Shown here in pieces: positions 9,186-17,223 of a DNA stretch of 64,000 nucleotides (its first letter is position 1; each line of letters starts with the position of its first letter). The stretch lies in the NCBI RefSeq assembly GCF_014648895.1, contig NZ_BMRZ01000023.1:44499-108498 (forward strand), in the 5' to 3' direction. The position numbers were made by a program, and so were the translations under genes. The stretch is from Streptomyces tanashiensis (lineage in GTDB: Bacteria; Actinomycetota; Actinomycetes; Streptomycetales; Streptomycetaceae). The notes beneath the pieces were generated by a model, which saw nothing but the letters and a program-made list of their open reading frames with translations, did not search any database and was not told where the DNA came from.

Positions 9186-11011
9186 GACGCACCCCTCCTC
9201 CGCGGCCGCCGCACGGCGGCGGGTGAGTCCAGAAGCCGGTGGGCCAGGGCCAGATAGCGGCCCGTCATCTCGTCCCACGTGTAGTGGCGCGCCGCGATCC
9301 CGGCGCGGTGGCCCAGACGGCGGCGGAGCGCCGTGTCCGTGGCCAGCTCGGTCATGCGCGCCCCGAACGCCGCCACGTCGAACGGCGGCACGGCCACGTC
9401 GCCGCCGTCGCGCATCCAGCGCAGCGCGGGCAGGTCGAAATGGAGCACGGGCTTGCCGTACGACATGCCCTCCAGGGCCACCAGACCGAAGGTCTCGTGC
9501 CGCGACGGCATCACCAGGAAGGCGCTGTCGCGCAGCAGCTGGCGCTTGCGCTCCTCGTCCGCGAAGCCCACCCAGTGGATCCTCGGCTCCGGACCGCGGG
9601 TGTGCGCGGCGACGAGCGCGGCGAGCCGGCGTTCCTCGGCGGGGGTGCCGCTGCCCGCGAGCAGCAGGTCGAGCGGGGGCCGGGCCCGGTCGTAGGCGTC
9701 GAGCAGCAGGTCCAGGCCCTTGACCCACGTGTCGATCCGGCCCAGGAAGAGGATGAACTGTCCGGCCCCGAGCAGGGACTCGTCGAGCCGGCGCTGCTCC
9801 ACCCCGTTGGGGATGACCTGCACGTCGGCGCGGGGGCTGAGCCTGCGGATCGCCGATCCGTCCGCGGCGTTCAGCGCGACGATGTGCCGGTAGCAGCGCA
9901 GGCCGAGCCGCTCGACCAGGAAGAAGGGAAGGTGGTAGCGCCGCCACAGCGCCTCCGCGCTGCGGCCCTGGTCGATGCCGACCACGGGTGCGCCGGTCGC
10001 CAGCGGCAGGAAGCTCGTCGAGAACGGGGGAGTGAAGCTCTCCAGCCACAGGTCGTGGCGGATCCGGCGGGCCACGAACGGAAGCGCCGCGAGGAACAGC
10101 AGCTGCCCGGCGCGCGGCCCGGCCCGGCCCACCGGCACCCGGACGTACCGGATGCCGTCCCGGTCCTCGGAGCCGCCGCGCCGACCCGCCGTCACCACGG
10201 TCACCCGGAAGTCCTCGGCGAGCCGCCGCGCGACCTTGCCGACCACCAGCGCCCCGCCGCCCCGGTAGTCCGGGTTGTCCGCGTCGTCGTAGATCGACAC
10301 CACCACGTGCGGCCGGTCCCCGGCCGCGTCGCGCTCGGGCACGGCGGCCGCACGTTCCCTCTCGCGCACCTCGTCGAGGATCCGTTCCAGGGCCGTGCCC
10401 GCCACCAGGGACGGGGCCCGTTCGCCGTCGAGCCGCGCGATCCTCGGCAGCCGCCGCGACCAGTTCCGGTAGCGGGCCCACCACGCGGTCGGCGATCCCG
10501 CGATCTCCTCCCAGCCGCGGCCCCGCAGCGCCTCGGGCCCGGTCTCCAGCAGCAGGGTCAGAGCGTAGCCGTCGGCGATCCGGCGGTAGGCGGACGCCGC
10601 CCCGGACGAGGCCGGCAGGTCGAACTTCACGAGGCCGTCCAGCGGCCCGCGGTCCGTCACGACCACCGCCTGCCCGCCGTGCGCCCGCGCCCGCACGAGC
10701 AGCCGGGCCCCGGCGATCCGGGCCGCGAGCTCGCCCGCGTCGAGGAACGCGTGGGCACGGCGCAGCCGGGGTCCCCGGCGCTCGGGATCCGAGGCGCGTC
10801 GTGCCCACTCGTCCTCACCCGGTTCTCCCGTCTCCCGCACGTGGGGCGGAACCGGGAACCAGCGGCACAGGAAGCAGCCGTAGCAGTGGGTGGAGACCAC
10901 GGTCACCCCGCGCTCGCGGAGCAGCGTCGCGAGCCGGCGCACCAGCGAGGACTTGCCCGCGCCGTCGGGTCCCGACACCGCGACAAGGAGTGGACCTCGG
11001 AAGGTCGTCAT
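9167..11011 (-). CDS. P-loop nucleotide-kinase-like domain fused to GT4 glycosyltransferase
   Basis: A 614-residue two-domain protein. Residues 1 to about 240 resemble thymidylate kinase: a Walker A loop SGPDGAGKSSLVRRL (Lys20) and VVVTDRGPLDGLVKFDLP in the position of the DR(Y/F) motif. Residues about 262-600 form a GT-B glycosyltransferase: an N-terminal HVVVSIYDDADNPDYRGGG, then FILFLGRIDTWVKGLDLLL and a GT4 signature ETFGLVALEGMSYGKPVLHFD with both glutamates of E-x7-E. Kinase-like domains of this type also occur beside polysaccharide genes, where they may phosphorylate a sugar or glycan end. The ATG overlaps the upstream TGA by 4 bases. Both domains look complete; what the kinase half acts on is unknown. 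Confidence 0.85.
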   Translation of the reverse strand: MTTFRGPLLVAVSGPDGAGKSSLVRRLATLLRERGVTVVSTHCYGCFLCRWFPVPPHVRETGEPGEDEWARRASDPERRGPRLRRAHAFLDAGELAARIAGARLLVRARAHGGQAVVVTDRGPLDGLVKFDLPASSGAASAYRRIADGYALTLLLETGPEALRGRGWEEIAGSPTAWWARYRNWSRRLPRIARLDGERAPSLVAGTALERILDEVRERERAAAVPERDAAGDRPHVVVSIYDDADNPDYRGGGALVVGKVARRLAEDFRVTVVTAGRRGGSEDRDGIRYVRVPVGRAGPRAGQLLFLAALPFVARRIRHDLWLESFTPPFSTSFLPLATGAPVVGIDQGRSAEALWRRYHLPFFLVERLGLRCYRHIVALNAADGSAIRRLSPRADVQVIPNGVEQRRLDESLLGAGQFILFLGRIDTWVKGLDLLLDAYDRARPPLDLLLAGSGTPAEERRLAALVAAHTRGPEPRIHWVGFADEERKRQLLRDSAFLVMPSRHETFGLVALEGMSYGKPVLHFDLPALRWMRDGGDVAVPPFDVAAFGARMTELATDTALRRRLGHRAGIAARHYTWDEMTGRYLALAHRLLDSPAAVRRPRRRGASWQTTR

Positions 11012-13470
11012 GGCACCCGCCTCCGCAGCTTCTTGGCCATCACCAGGGGGACCCGCAGGGACGCCTCGCGGGTCGCGGCCCGGACCCGGCCCGCTCCCAG
11101 GAGGTGTCCGGAGTGCTCGGCCCCGGCCCGGAGGGAGGTCCCCACGGGCAGCGGCAGCGGCAGCGGGACGGGTTCGCCCCGGTCGAGCCGCGCCATCGCC
11201 TCGACGGCGACGGAGAGCGCCGCACGGCCGCCCGCGCTCCAGCCTTCGCGGGCGGCCTCCAGGCGGGCCTCCGCGAGCACCTCGGGGCGCAGCAGCGGCC
11301 GCAGCGCGAGGAGTTCGGAGAGGTCCAGGGTGAGGTTCTGGAAGAGGGCGTGCGCCAGCCAGATCCGCAGCCGGTCGGACGGACACGGCGTCAGCCAGGC
11401 GTATCCGTCGGCCTCGCCGGGGGCGTGCTCCGGCCGCCCGGCGCGCGCGAAGAGCCGTTCGGTGGGCACCACCGGCACCCCGAACCACGAGACGGAGCCG
11501 TGCAGATGAGCCGCCGGGCCGTGCGGGGGTTCCAGGAGCACCTTGCTGGTCCGCTCCAGCCAGTACGTCGTGCGGTGCGCGTACCAGCCGTCGAGCGCGG
11601 CCTGCGCCGCCCGCAGCCGGCCCGGCGGCACCACCAGGTCGAAGTTCCCGTACACGTAGTCGCCCGCGAGGTCGGCCTTGATCAGCACGGTCGGGATGCC
11701 CGCGGCCCGCAGCCGGGCCGTGGACTCCAGGAGGTTGCGCCGGAAGAGACCGGTCGCGCTCTCCACCTCTTCGAGCGTCGCCGCGAGCTGCCGGGGGTAC
11801 GCGCGGGCGAGCCGGCCCTCGACCTGGTTGCGCCGGGCCGCGGTCAGCGCGCCGTGCAGCTCCTCGTCGGCGGCGGGCCGGACCCGGCCCCGCCACACGG
11901 CGTCGACGAGCAGCGGCACAGTCCGCTCGTCGTGGACCGCGGCCCGTGCCACCGGTCGGTCCGACACGACCGGCGTCCATGCCCCCGGCCTGCCGGGGCC
12001 GGACTCCGGGGCCGGGACCGGGGGCGCCGGCCCGTCACCGTCCTCGGCGGCGTCCGCCGCCGGAACGGGCGAGCCGCGCCGTCCGAAGAAGCGCCACAGC
12101 GCGACGACCGTGACCGCCACGGCGGCGCCGAACCAGGCGAGGGTGTACGGGCGGAGCAGTACCATCGCCCCGGCGAGCGCGAGCAGGGGCAGCACCACCC
12201 GGCCGAAGGGCCGCTCGGCCACCCCGAAGCCGTGCCGGCGGGCGTGCCGCACGGCCAGCAGCACCAGGGCGGTGACCGTCCCGCACAGTCCGCCGATCGC
12301 CATGCCGAGCACGCCGCCGGTGATCCAGCCGGTGACCAGGGCCGTCACGTACGCGGCGAGACCGGCGAGGAGTGTCCGCATGCACCCGAAGTCGTCGACG
12401 GCCTGGGCGAAGGTGACGAGCAGGGCGAGCGCGCCGAGCGCCAGGCCCGACGTCGCCGTGCAGGCCATCAGGGTGGAGACCATCGAGTACCCCGGCGGGA
12501 AGATCGCGGTGAGCAGCGCGCCGGGGGCCGTCGCGGCCACCACCGTCAGCGGCAGCGCGACCGTGAGGTACATCCGCAGCGCGCTCGCCGTCAGCGGATC
12601 GCCCGCCCGCCGCCGCGACAGCGCGGGCAGGAAGGCGATGGAGACGGCACTCGCGAGGAAGAGCGGGACCCGGCCGAGCATCACGGCGGCCTGGTAACTC
12701 GCGGCTGCCGAGCGGTCGGTGGGCAGCATGGCGACGAGGACGATGTCCACGGCGGCGAGCATCGCGACCACGCCCTGGAGCGAGGCGACGCCCCTCGCCC
12801 GTCGCCACAGCTGCCGGTCGGCGCTCACCGCCCGCCACGGGCGGCGCGGCACGCCGCGGAACCGGTGCGGTCGGAAGAACACGTACGGCAGGACGGCGAT
12901 CCCGAAGGCCGCGAGGGCGCCCGTCTCGCCCATGCCGAGCGCGATGACGAAGAACAGTCCCACGCCGAACTTGAGCGCGGCCTCCAGGGCGGTGAGGACG
13001 GCGAGGGTCCGCAGCCGTTCGGTGCCCTGGAGCCAGCCCGCGCTGACCCGGGTGACGTACACGGCCATGGTGCCGCCCGCGATGACCAGCGTGGTCGCCG
13101 CGCTCGCGAACTCCATGGACACGGCCGCCACCACGACCGCCGCCACGGTGCCGCCGGCGAACGCCGTGACCACGGCGAAGCGGACCGCCTCGCCGCGCTC
13201 GGTGTCCGAGTGGGCGCGCGCCAGCGCCTGCGCCAGCATCCACGGCACGGTGACCACGGCCACCGCGGCGGTGCACACGATGAGGCCCTGGCCCGCGGCG
13301 AAGGTGGCGTACCCGGAGACGTCGAGGAGCCGCGTGAGGATCAGGGAGTACGCGTAGTTCAGCGCGCCGACCACGACGACGGCGGTGGCGATCCAGCGTG
13401 CGCCGTGCACCGCCGTGACCTCGTCCTGCGGGACGAGCGTCCGGGAGGTGACGGAGCCGGCGGGATTCAC
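11008..13470 (-). CDS. Wzx-like polysaccharide flippase fused to nucleotidyltransferase-like domain
   Basis: An 820-residue protein. Residues about 25-480 contain roughly twelve to fourteen hydrophobic helices with MOP-superfamily character, including ALNYAYSLILTRLLDVSGYATFAAG near the start, as in lipid-linked oligosaccharide flippases. A Pro/Gly-rich linker follows, and residues about 520-820 are soluble. In that part GIPTVLIKADLAGDYVYGNFDLVVPPGRL matches the layout of the uncharacterised nucleotidyltransferase family (PF14907 type), in which a conserved lysine strand precedes a G-x-x-D-x-D-like pair, here FDLVV with one acidic residue only. The fusion is unusual. A GTG start overlaps the upstream TGA. 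The C-terminal domain may regulate or modify the translocated lipid-linked glycan, which is inference. Confidence 0.8.
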   Translation of the reverse strand: MNPAGSVTSRTLVPQDEVTAVHGARWIATAVVVVGALNYAYSLILTRLLDVSGYATFAAGQGLIVCTAAVAVVTVPWMLAQALARAHSDTERGEAVRFAVVTAFAGGTVAAVVVAAVSMEFASAATTLVIAGGTMAVYVTRVSAGWLQGTERLRTLAVLTALEAALKFGVGLFFVIALGMGETGALAAFGIAVLPYVFFRPHRFRGVPRRPWRAVSADRQLWRRARGVASLQGVVAMLAAVDIVLVAMLPTDRSAAASYQAAVMLGRVPLFLASAVSIAFLPALSRRRAGDPLTASALRMYLTVALPLTVVAATAPGALLTAIFPPGYSMVSTLMACTATSGLALGALALLVTFAQAVDDFGCMRTLLAGLAAYVTALVTGWITGGVLGMAIGGLCGTVTALVLLAVRHARRHGFGVAERPFGRVVLPLLALAGAMVLLRPYTLAWFGAAVAVTVVALWRFFGRRGSPVPAADAAEDGDGPAPPVPAPESGPGRPGAWTPVVSDRPVARAAVHDERTVPLLVDAVWRGRVRPAADEELHGALTAARRNQVEGRLARAYPRQLAATLEEVESATGLFRRNLLESTARLRAAGIPTVLIKADLAGDYVYGNFDLVVPPGRLRAAQAALDGWYAHRTTYWLERTSKVLLEPPHGPAAHLHGSVSWFGVPVVPTERLFARAGRPEHAPGEADGYAWLTPCPSDRLRIWLAHALFQNLTLDLSELLALRPLLRPEVLAEARLEAAREGWSAGGRAALSVAVEAMARLDRGEPVPLPLPLPVGTSLRAGAEHSGHLLGAGRVRAATREASLRVPLVMAKKLRRRVP

Positions 13471-14930
13471 GGCCGCCGCCCCGGGGCCCGGCCGGCGGCG
13501 GACCCGTCGCCGGGCTCCGCCGTACCGAGCAGGACGTCGTGCCCGTTCGCCAGGGAGATGTCCGCCTCGGCGACGTCGAGGCGCTGCAGGGCGCTCAGCG
13601 CCCGCACCTCGTCGCAGCCGTGGAGGAGCAGCCGGAAGGCGTCCCCGTCACGCTTCCAGGCATCGGTCTGGCGCAGGGAGCTCCGCACCGCCCGCTCGGT
13701 CCCGTCGGGATCGGCGGAGGTGAAGCGGGTGAGGACCGACAGGTCGCTGGCGGAGCGGCGCGAGCGCCGGTGGCGGTGGATGCGCTGGATGTCCTCCAGG
13801 ACGACCTGGGCGAGCCGCTCGGCGCTGGCGTCCCAGGAGAACGCGGCGGCCCATGCCTGGCACCGGAGCGCGGCGAGGCGCCGTGCCTGCGGCGTGGACA
13901 GCGCGTCGAGCGCCGCCGCGACGCCGTCCGCGAGGTCGGCTCCGGGGTCGAGCAGCCAGCCGTTGACACCGGGCCGGATCGCGTCCCGCAGACCGGGTAC
14001 GTCGAAGGCGAGGGCGGGGGTGCCGACGGTGTTCGCCTCGATGACGGCGAGGCCCCAGCCCTCGGCGACGGACGGCACGACCGTCAGCCACGCGTGGTGG
14101 AAGAGTTCCTGCTTGCGCTCCTCGGTGACGTGCCCGTGGAAGACGACGGCGGAGCCCACGCCGAGTTCGGCGGAGAGCTTCCGCAGGCGCTCCGCCTCGG
14201 GGCCGTCCCCGCACAGGTCGACGCGCAGCTCCGGCCGGCGGCGCAGCAGCGCGGGCACGGCACGGAGGATCAGGTCGACCCGCTTCTGCGGGACGAGCCG
14301 GCTGACGACGGTCAGCGCGGGGCTGTCGGAGCGGTGCCCGGCCGGGGCCGCGGTGGGCGCGGGGCCGGGGCGTCCGTTGGGGACGATGTGGATGGGATTG
14401 CCGAAGCCGAGTTCGCGCCGGGCGCCCTCGCGGGTGGAGGGCGAGACGACCACCACCGGCCGGCCCCGGTACACCCGTCGGCTGACCTGCTTCTCCAGGA
14501 GCCGGCCCACCGAGTTCAGGGGCCAGCGGAAGCGGGTGTCGAACTGCCGCTGGTGGATGTGGTGGATGACGCAGATGTCGGTGGTCCACCGGGGGGTGAA
14601 CAGCGGGGAGAAGAACGGGATCCCGTTCTGGAAGTCGACCACGGCGTCGTACGCGTGACGGTTCCGCAGCAGGTGGGCGCCGGCCGCCGCGTACACCCCG
14701 AACGTGCCGCCGCCGCGCACGATGCGGATCCCGTCGCGGTACTCCCGGGCACGCGAGCCGGGGTACCGCGACGAGACGAGGGTGACGTGGGCTCCGGCCG
14801 CCGCGAACCGCCGGGCGATCTCCCAGCAGTACGCCTCGGCTCCGCCCGCGTCGGGGTGCGAGGGGTCGCGCCAGTTGAGGAAGGCGAGGTCGGTACGGGC
14901 GAGCCGGTCGAGTGCGGTCATCGTGATCAC
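13467..14930 (-). CDS. GT4-family glycosyltransferase with C-terminal extension
   Basis: A 487-residue enzyme (484 if the ATG at 14921 is used; I prefer the GTG at 14930, which overlaps the previous stop as GTGA). The N-terminus LAFLNWRDPSHPDAGGAEAYCWEIARRF is typical of actinobacterial GT4 enzymes, with the GGAE donor/acceptor loop. LTVVSRLVPQKRVDLIL and SVAEGWGLAVIEANTVGTP give the C-terminal Rossmann half with E-x7-E. Residues from about 390 onward form an extra roughly 95-residue segment ending in a region with LHGCDEVRAL and DISLANGHDVLLG that I do not recognise. Family members usually stop near 380-400 residues, so the tail is an added domain of unknown role. Confidence 0.85.
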   Translation of the reverse strand: MITMTALDRLARTDLAFLNWRDPSHPDAGGAEAYCWEIARRFAAAGAHVTLVSSRYPGSRAREYRDGIRIVRGGGTFGVYAAAGAHLLRNRHAYDAVVDFQNGIPFFSPLFTPRWTTDICVIHHIHQRQFDTRFRWPLNSVGRLLEKQVSRRVYRGRPVVVVSPSTREGARRELGFGNPIHIVPNGRPGPAPTAAPAGHRSDSPALTVVSRLVPQKRVDLILRAVPALLRRRPELRVDLCGDGPEAERLRKLSAELGVGSAVVFHGHVTEERKQELFHHAWLTVVPSVAEGWGLAVIEANTVGTPALAFDVPGLRDAIRPGVNGWLLDPGADLADGVAAALDALSTPQARRLAALRCQAWAAAFSWDASAERLAQVVLEDIQRIHRHRRSRRSASDLSVLTRFTSADPDGTERAVRSSLRQTDAWKRDGDAFRLLLHGCDEVRALSALQRLDVAEADISLANGHDVLLGTAEPGDGSAAGRAPGRRP

Positions 14931-15676
14931 CGGGCCACCGAGATGCGCAGGAGATCGGCCATCGAGCGCAGTCCGTCGCGCCGTGCCGAGAACGTCGAGC
15001 CGGGCACGTCGTGCCAGACCACCGGCACCTCCACGACGTCCCGCCCGGCCCGCACGATCCGGGCGAGCAGTTCGACGTCGAAGGCGAAGCCGTCGATGTG
15101 GCAGTCCCGCACGATCGCCCGGGCCAGCGGCCCGGCGAAGAACTTGAAGCCGCACTGGGTGTCGGCGACACCGGGCAGCGACAGATGCGCCAGCGTGCGG
15201 AACAGCAGGCCGCCGCCGCGGCGCAGCAGCGGCTGCTCCACGTCGAGGCGCGCGCCGGGCGCGTGGCGGGAGGCGATGACGGCGCCGTGGCCCGCACGCA
15301 GCAGCCGCATGACCCGGTCCAGGGTGTCCACGGGAGTGGCGTTGTCGGCGTCGGCGAAGCCGATGAACCGGGCCGAGGAGGTCTCGATCCCGCGCCGGAC
15401 GGCCGCGCCCTTGCCCTGGTCGCTGCAGCCGATGGCGTGGACCGGGACGGGGGAGTCGGCGAAGCGCCCGAGGACGTCGAGCGTGCCGTCGGCGCTGTTG
15501 TTGTCGACGACGACGACCGCCGAGGACCAGGGGCGCGTGGTCAGGTAGTCGACGGTGGCGGCCACGGTCGAGGGCAGCCGGCGCTGCTCGTTGAACGCGG
15601 GGATCAGGAGTTCCAGTTCCACCGGCGGTCGGACGAGCCGGCGGGGGAGCGGTGCGTGGGTGCGTGCGGCGGCCAT
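14927..15676 (-). CDS. GT2 glycosyltransferase, dolichyl/polyprenyl-phosphate glycosyltransferase-like
   Basis: A 249-residue GT-A enzyme close in layout to DPM1 and Alg5. Visible motifs are ELLIPAFNEQRRLPSTV, VVVDNNSADGT, the DADNATPVD metal-binding strand (DxD), ASRHAPGA, ADTQCGFKFF and FAFDVELL. It probably loads a sugar onto polyprenyl phosphate for use by the GT39-like membrane enzyme further down the operon. GAGGAGG lies about nine bases upstream of the chosen ATG; a GTG one codon earlier is also possible. It is the first gene of the coupled minus-strand block, so the promoter should lie in the 545-base gap upstream. Confidence 0.85.
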   Translation of the reverse strand: MAAARTHAPLPRRLVRPPVELELLIPAFNEQRRLPSTVAATVDYLTTRPWSSAVVVVDNNSADGTLDVLGRFADSPVPVHAIGCSDQGKGAAVRRGIETSSARFIGFADADNATPVDTLDRVMRLLRAGHGAVIASRHAPGARLDVEQPLLRRGGGLLFRTLAHLSLPGVADTQCGFKFFAGPLARAIVRDCHIDGFAFDVELLARIVRAGRDVVEVPVVWHDVPGSTFSARRDGLRSMADLLRISVAR

Positions 15677-16221
15677 CACGCCTCGCCTCCTCGGGGGAAG
15701 GCGCGGGGCGCGGGGCGCACGGTCGCGCGGGGGATCAGGGCGGGGACGAGGGTGCGGCGGCCGGTGCCGTCAGCGGGTCCGGACGAGCCGGGTGACGCGG
15801 ATGTGCCGGGTGAGCCCGGTGAACCGGATGAGCCGGACGATCGGCCCGAGCCGCGGCTGCGGCGCGCGCTGCGGGTGTGAGCCGTACGGGCGCGTCGGCG
15901 CCGCGCCGCACCGCGCGGCCTGCAGGCCATGCTCCGGGGCGGAGGGGCGCCGCGGCCGATCCGGTCGGAGGCCCGGCGGGCCGGGTGGGCGGTCGGGGCG
16001 TGCGGGGAGCGGCAGAGTGAGCGGCGCCGGGCATCGGTGAGGGGCCAGTCGGTCACGCGTCGCAACGGGTGCGGAACGAGTGCCACCGGCATTCGGCTGA
16101 GGGGGCTGCAGGTCACGACGAGCCTCTTCCGTCAACCGACCCTGCCGAGGGTGTGCGCTCAGGGTCTGGTTTGTGATGAAATGTTGCTTCCTCCAGCGTT
16201 AGCATCCTTCGGCATGGTTCG
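15677..16221. other. 545-base gap, presumed promoter region of the glycan operon
   Basis: No convincing gene is seen on either strand. Possible reading frames of 99 to 161 codons here are rich in Arg, Pro and Ser, lack ribosome sites and show no domain. The part near 15790-15860 contains short imperfect repeats of the type GAGCCGG. Bases 16160-16215 are relatively AT-rich and are the most likely place for a promoter, but I could not assign -35 and -10 boxes. Confidence 0.5.
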
Positions 16222-17004
16222 TCAACCGGAGGAGCCCCGGGAGCCGCGGAAAGGTCCGTGCGCCAGACGCGACAGCGCGTTGTGCGGCCGCTCGTCGAGG
16301 AGGGTGCCGAGAATGCGGGCACCGTCGCGGACCGTGCGGGGGTGCGTCGGGCCGTGACGGCTCGGCAGTTCGAGGCTCGGCACCTCGGCGACGCGCAGTC
16401 CGTAGTGCAGGGCGTGCGTGACGAGTTCGGCGCCGAGCTCGACGCCGTCCTCGCGCAGGTCGAGGAGGTCGACGAAGGGGCGCCGGAACGCGCAGAATCC
16501 GTACCAGAGATCCGTGAGATGCTGGCCGTACAGCCGACGGGCGACCCGCAGCAGAGCGCGCTGCCCGAGACGCCGTGAGAGCGGATAGTCGGCGTAGTCG
16601 CCGCCCGCGATGAAACGCGATCCCTTCACGAAGTCGTAACCGCTTTCCAGGTAGTGCAGGTAATGCGGGATCTCGTGCGGCGACATGCTTCCGTCGGCGT
16701 TCATCAGGACGACCAGGTCCCCGGTCGCCGCGAGCAGCGCCGCGTGCGGGATGTCGCCCCGTGTGAAGTCCCAGGGCCCGAGCCGCAGCACGTCGATCCC
16801 GTCCCGCACGCCCCCCGCCTCGGCGGGGCCGCCGATCAGGACGACCTGGCGCACACCGGCCGGCACCTGGTCCAGGAGCCGGTCGAGTGCCGCGCCCGGA
16901 CGTCCGTCACCGGGGCGGACCGTGAGGACCAGACTCACCGTCCGGATGCCGGAACCGGGCGTCCGGTCGGTCGACCGGCGCAGCGGATGCGAATCGCTGC
17001 TCAT
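16222..17004 (-). CDS. GT2-family glycosyltransferase (DPM-like)
   Basis: A 260-residue GT-A enzyme. After a short N-terminal tail, VSLVLTVRPGDGRPG begins the nucleotide-binding region, VLMNADGSMSPHE is the metal-binding segment with the D-x-SM-x-x-E layout of dolichyl-phosphate mannosyltransferases, and FVKGSRFIAGG plus TDLWYGFCAFRR are typical of that group. There is no C-terminal membrane domain, so it resembles the soluble-type DPM1. Two GT2 genes of this kind in one locus suggest two different polyprenyl-linked donors. It is separated from the rest of the glycan operon by 545 bases and its own promoter may lie in the gap before the GH15 gene. Confidence 0.8.
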   Translation of the reverse strand: MSSDSHPLRRSTDRTPGSGIRTVSLVLTVRPGDGRPGAALDRLLDQVPAGVRQVVLIGGPAEAGGVRDGIDVLRLGPWDFTRGDIPHAALLAATGDLVVLMNADGSMSPHEIPHYLHYLESGYDFVKGSRFIAGGDYADYPLSRRLGQRALLRVARRLYGQHLTDLWYGFCAFRRPFVDLLDLREDGVELGAELVTHALHYGLRVAEVPSLELPSRHGPTHPRTVRDGARILGTLLDERPHNALSRLAHGPFRGSRGSSG

Positions 17005-17211
17005 CGGGAATCGCTACTCATCGGTACGGCCTCACTCGTCGGTTCGGCCTCACGGGCGGCGGGCCCGCCCGATTCAGAATCCTGCGCCCCGGTGATCCCG
17101 TCAAGAAAAACGGATGAATATGCGGGAGTCCGCGAAGGGATGACCCGCGGAATGGTCCGGGTTTTCCGGCCGATTCGGCCGGCTCTTTCTGCGCGCGTTC
17201 CCTGAGGGGAA

Positions 17212-17217
17212 TACAAT
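17212..17217 (+). promoter_or_regulatory. -10 box of a probable leaderless promoter for the GH15 gene
   Basis: TACAAT lies six bases before the ATG at 17224, so transcription starting at the usual distance would begin at or within one base of the ATG. No clear -35 box (TTGACA-like) is visible 17-18 bases upstream. A GAGGGGA lies too far (13 bases) to be a good ribosome site. A CCGGCCGA/TCGGCCGG inverted repeat lies at 17166-17182 just upstream. Confidence 0.5.
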
Positions 17218-17223
17218 CCGGTC

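Noticed and set aside
10801..14658. 1285-codon open frame on the plus strand opposite the flippase and kinase-GT genes
   Set aside because: Arg/Gly/His/Pro-rich, no domain, and opposite well-supported coupled genes.
15676..16116. Possible 146-residue minus-strand protein in the gap before the GT2 gene
   Set aside because: Arg/Ser/Pro-rich, no ribosome site, no recognisable fold; treated as non-coding.
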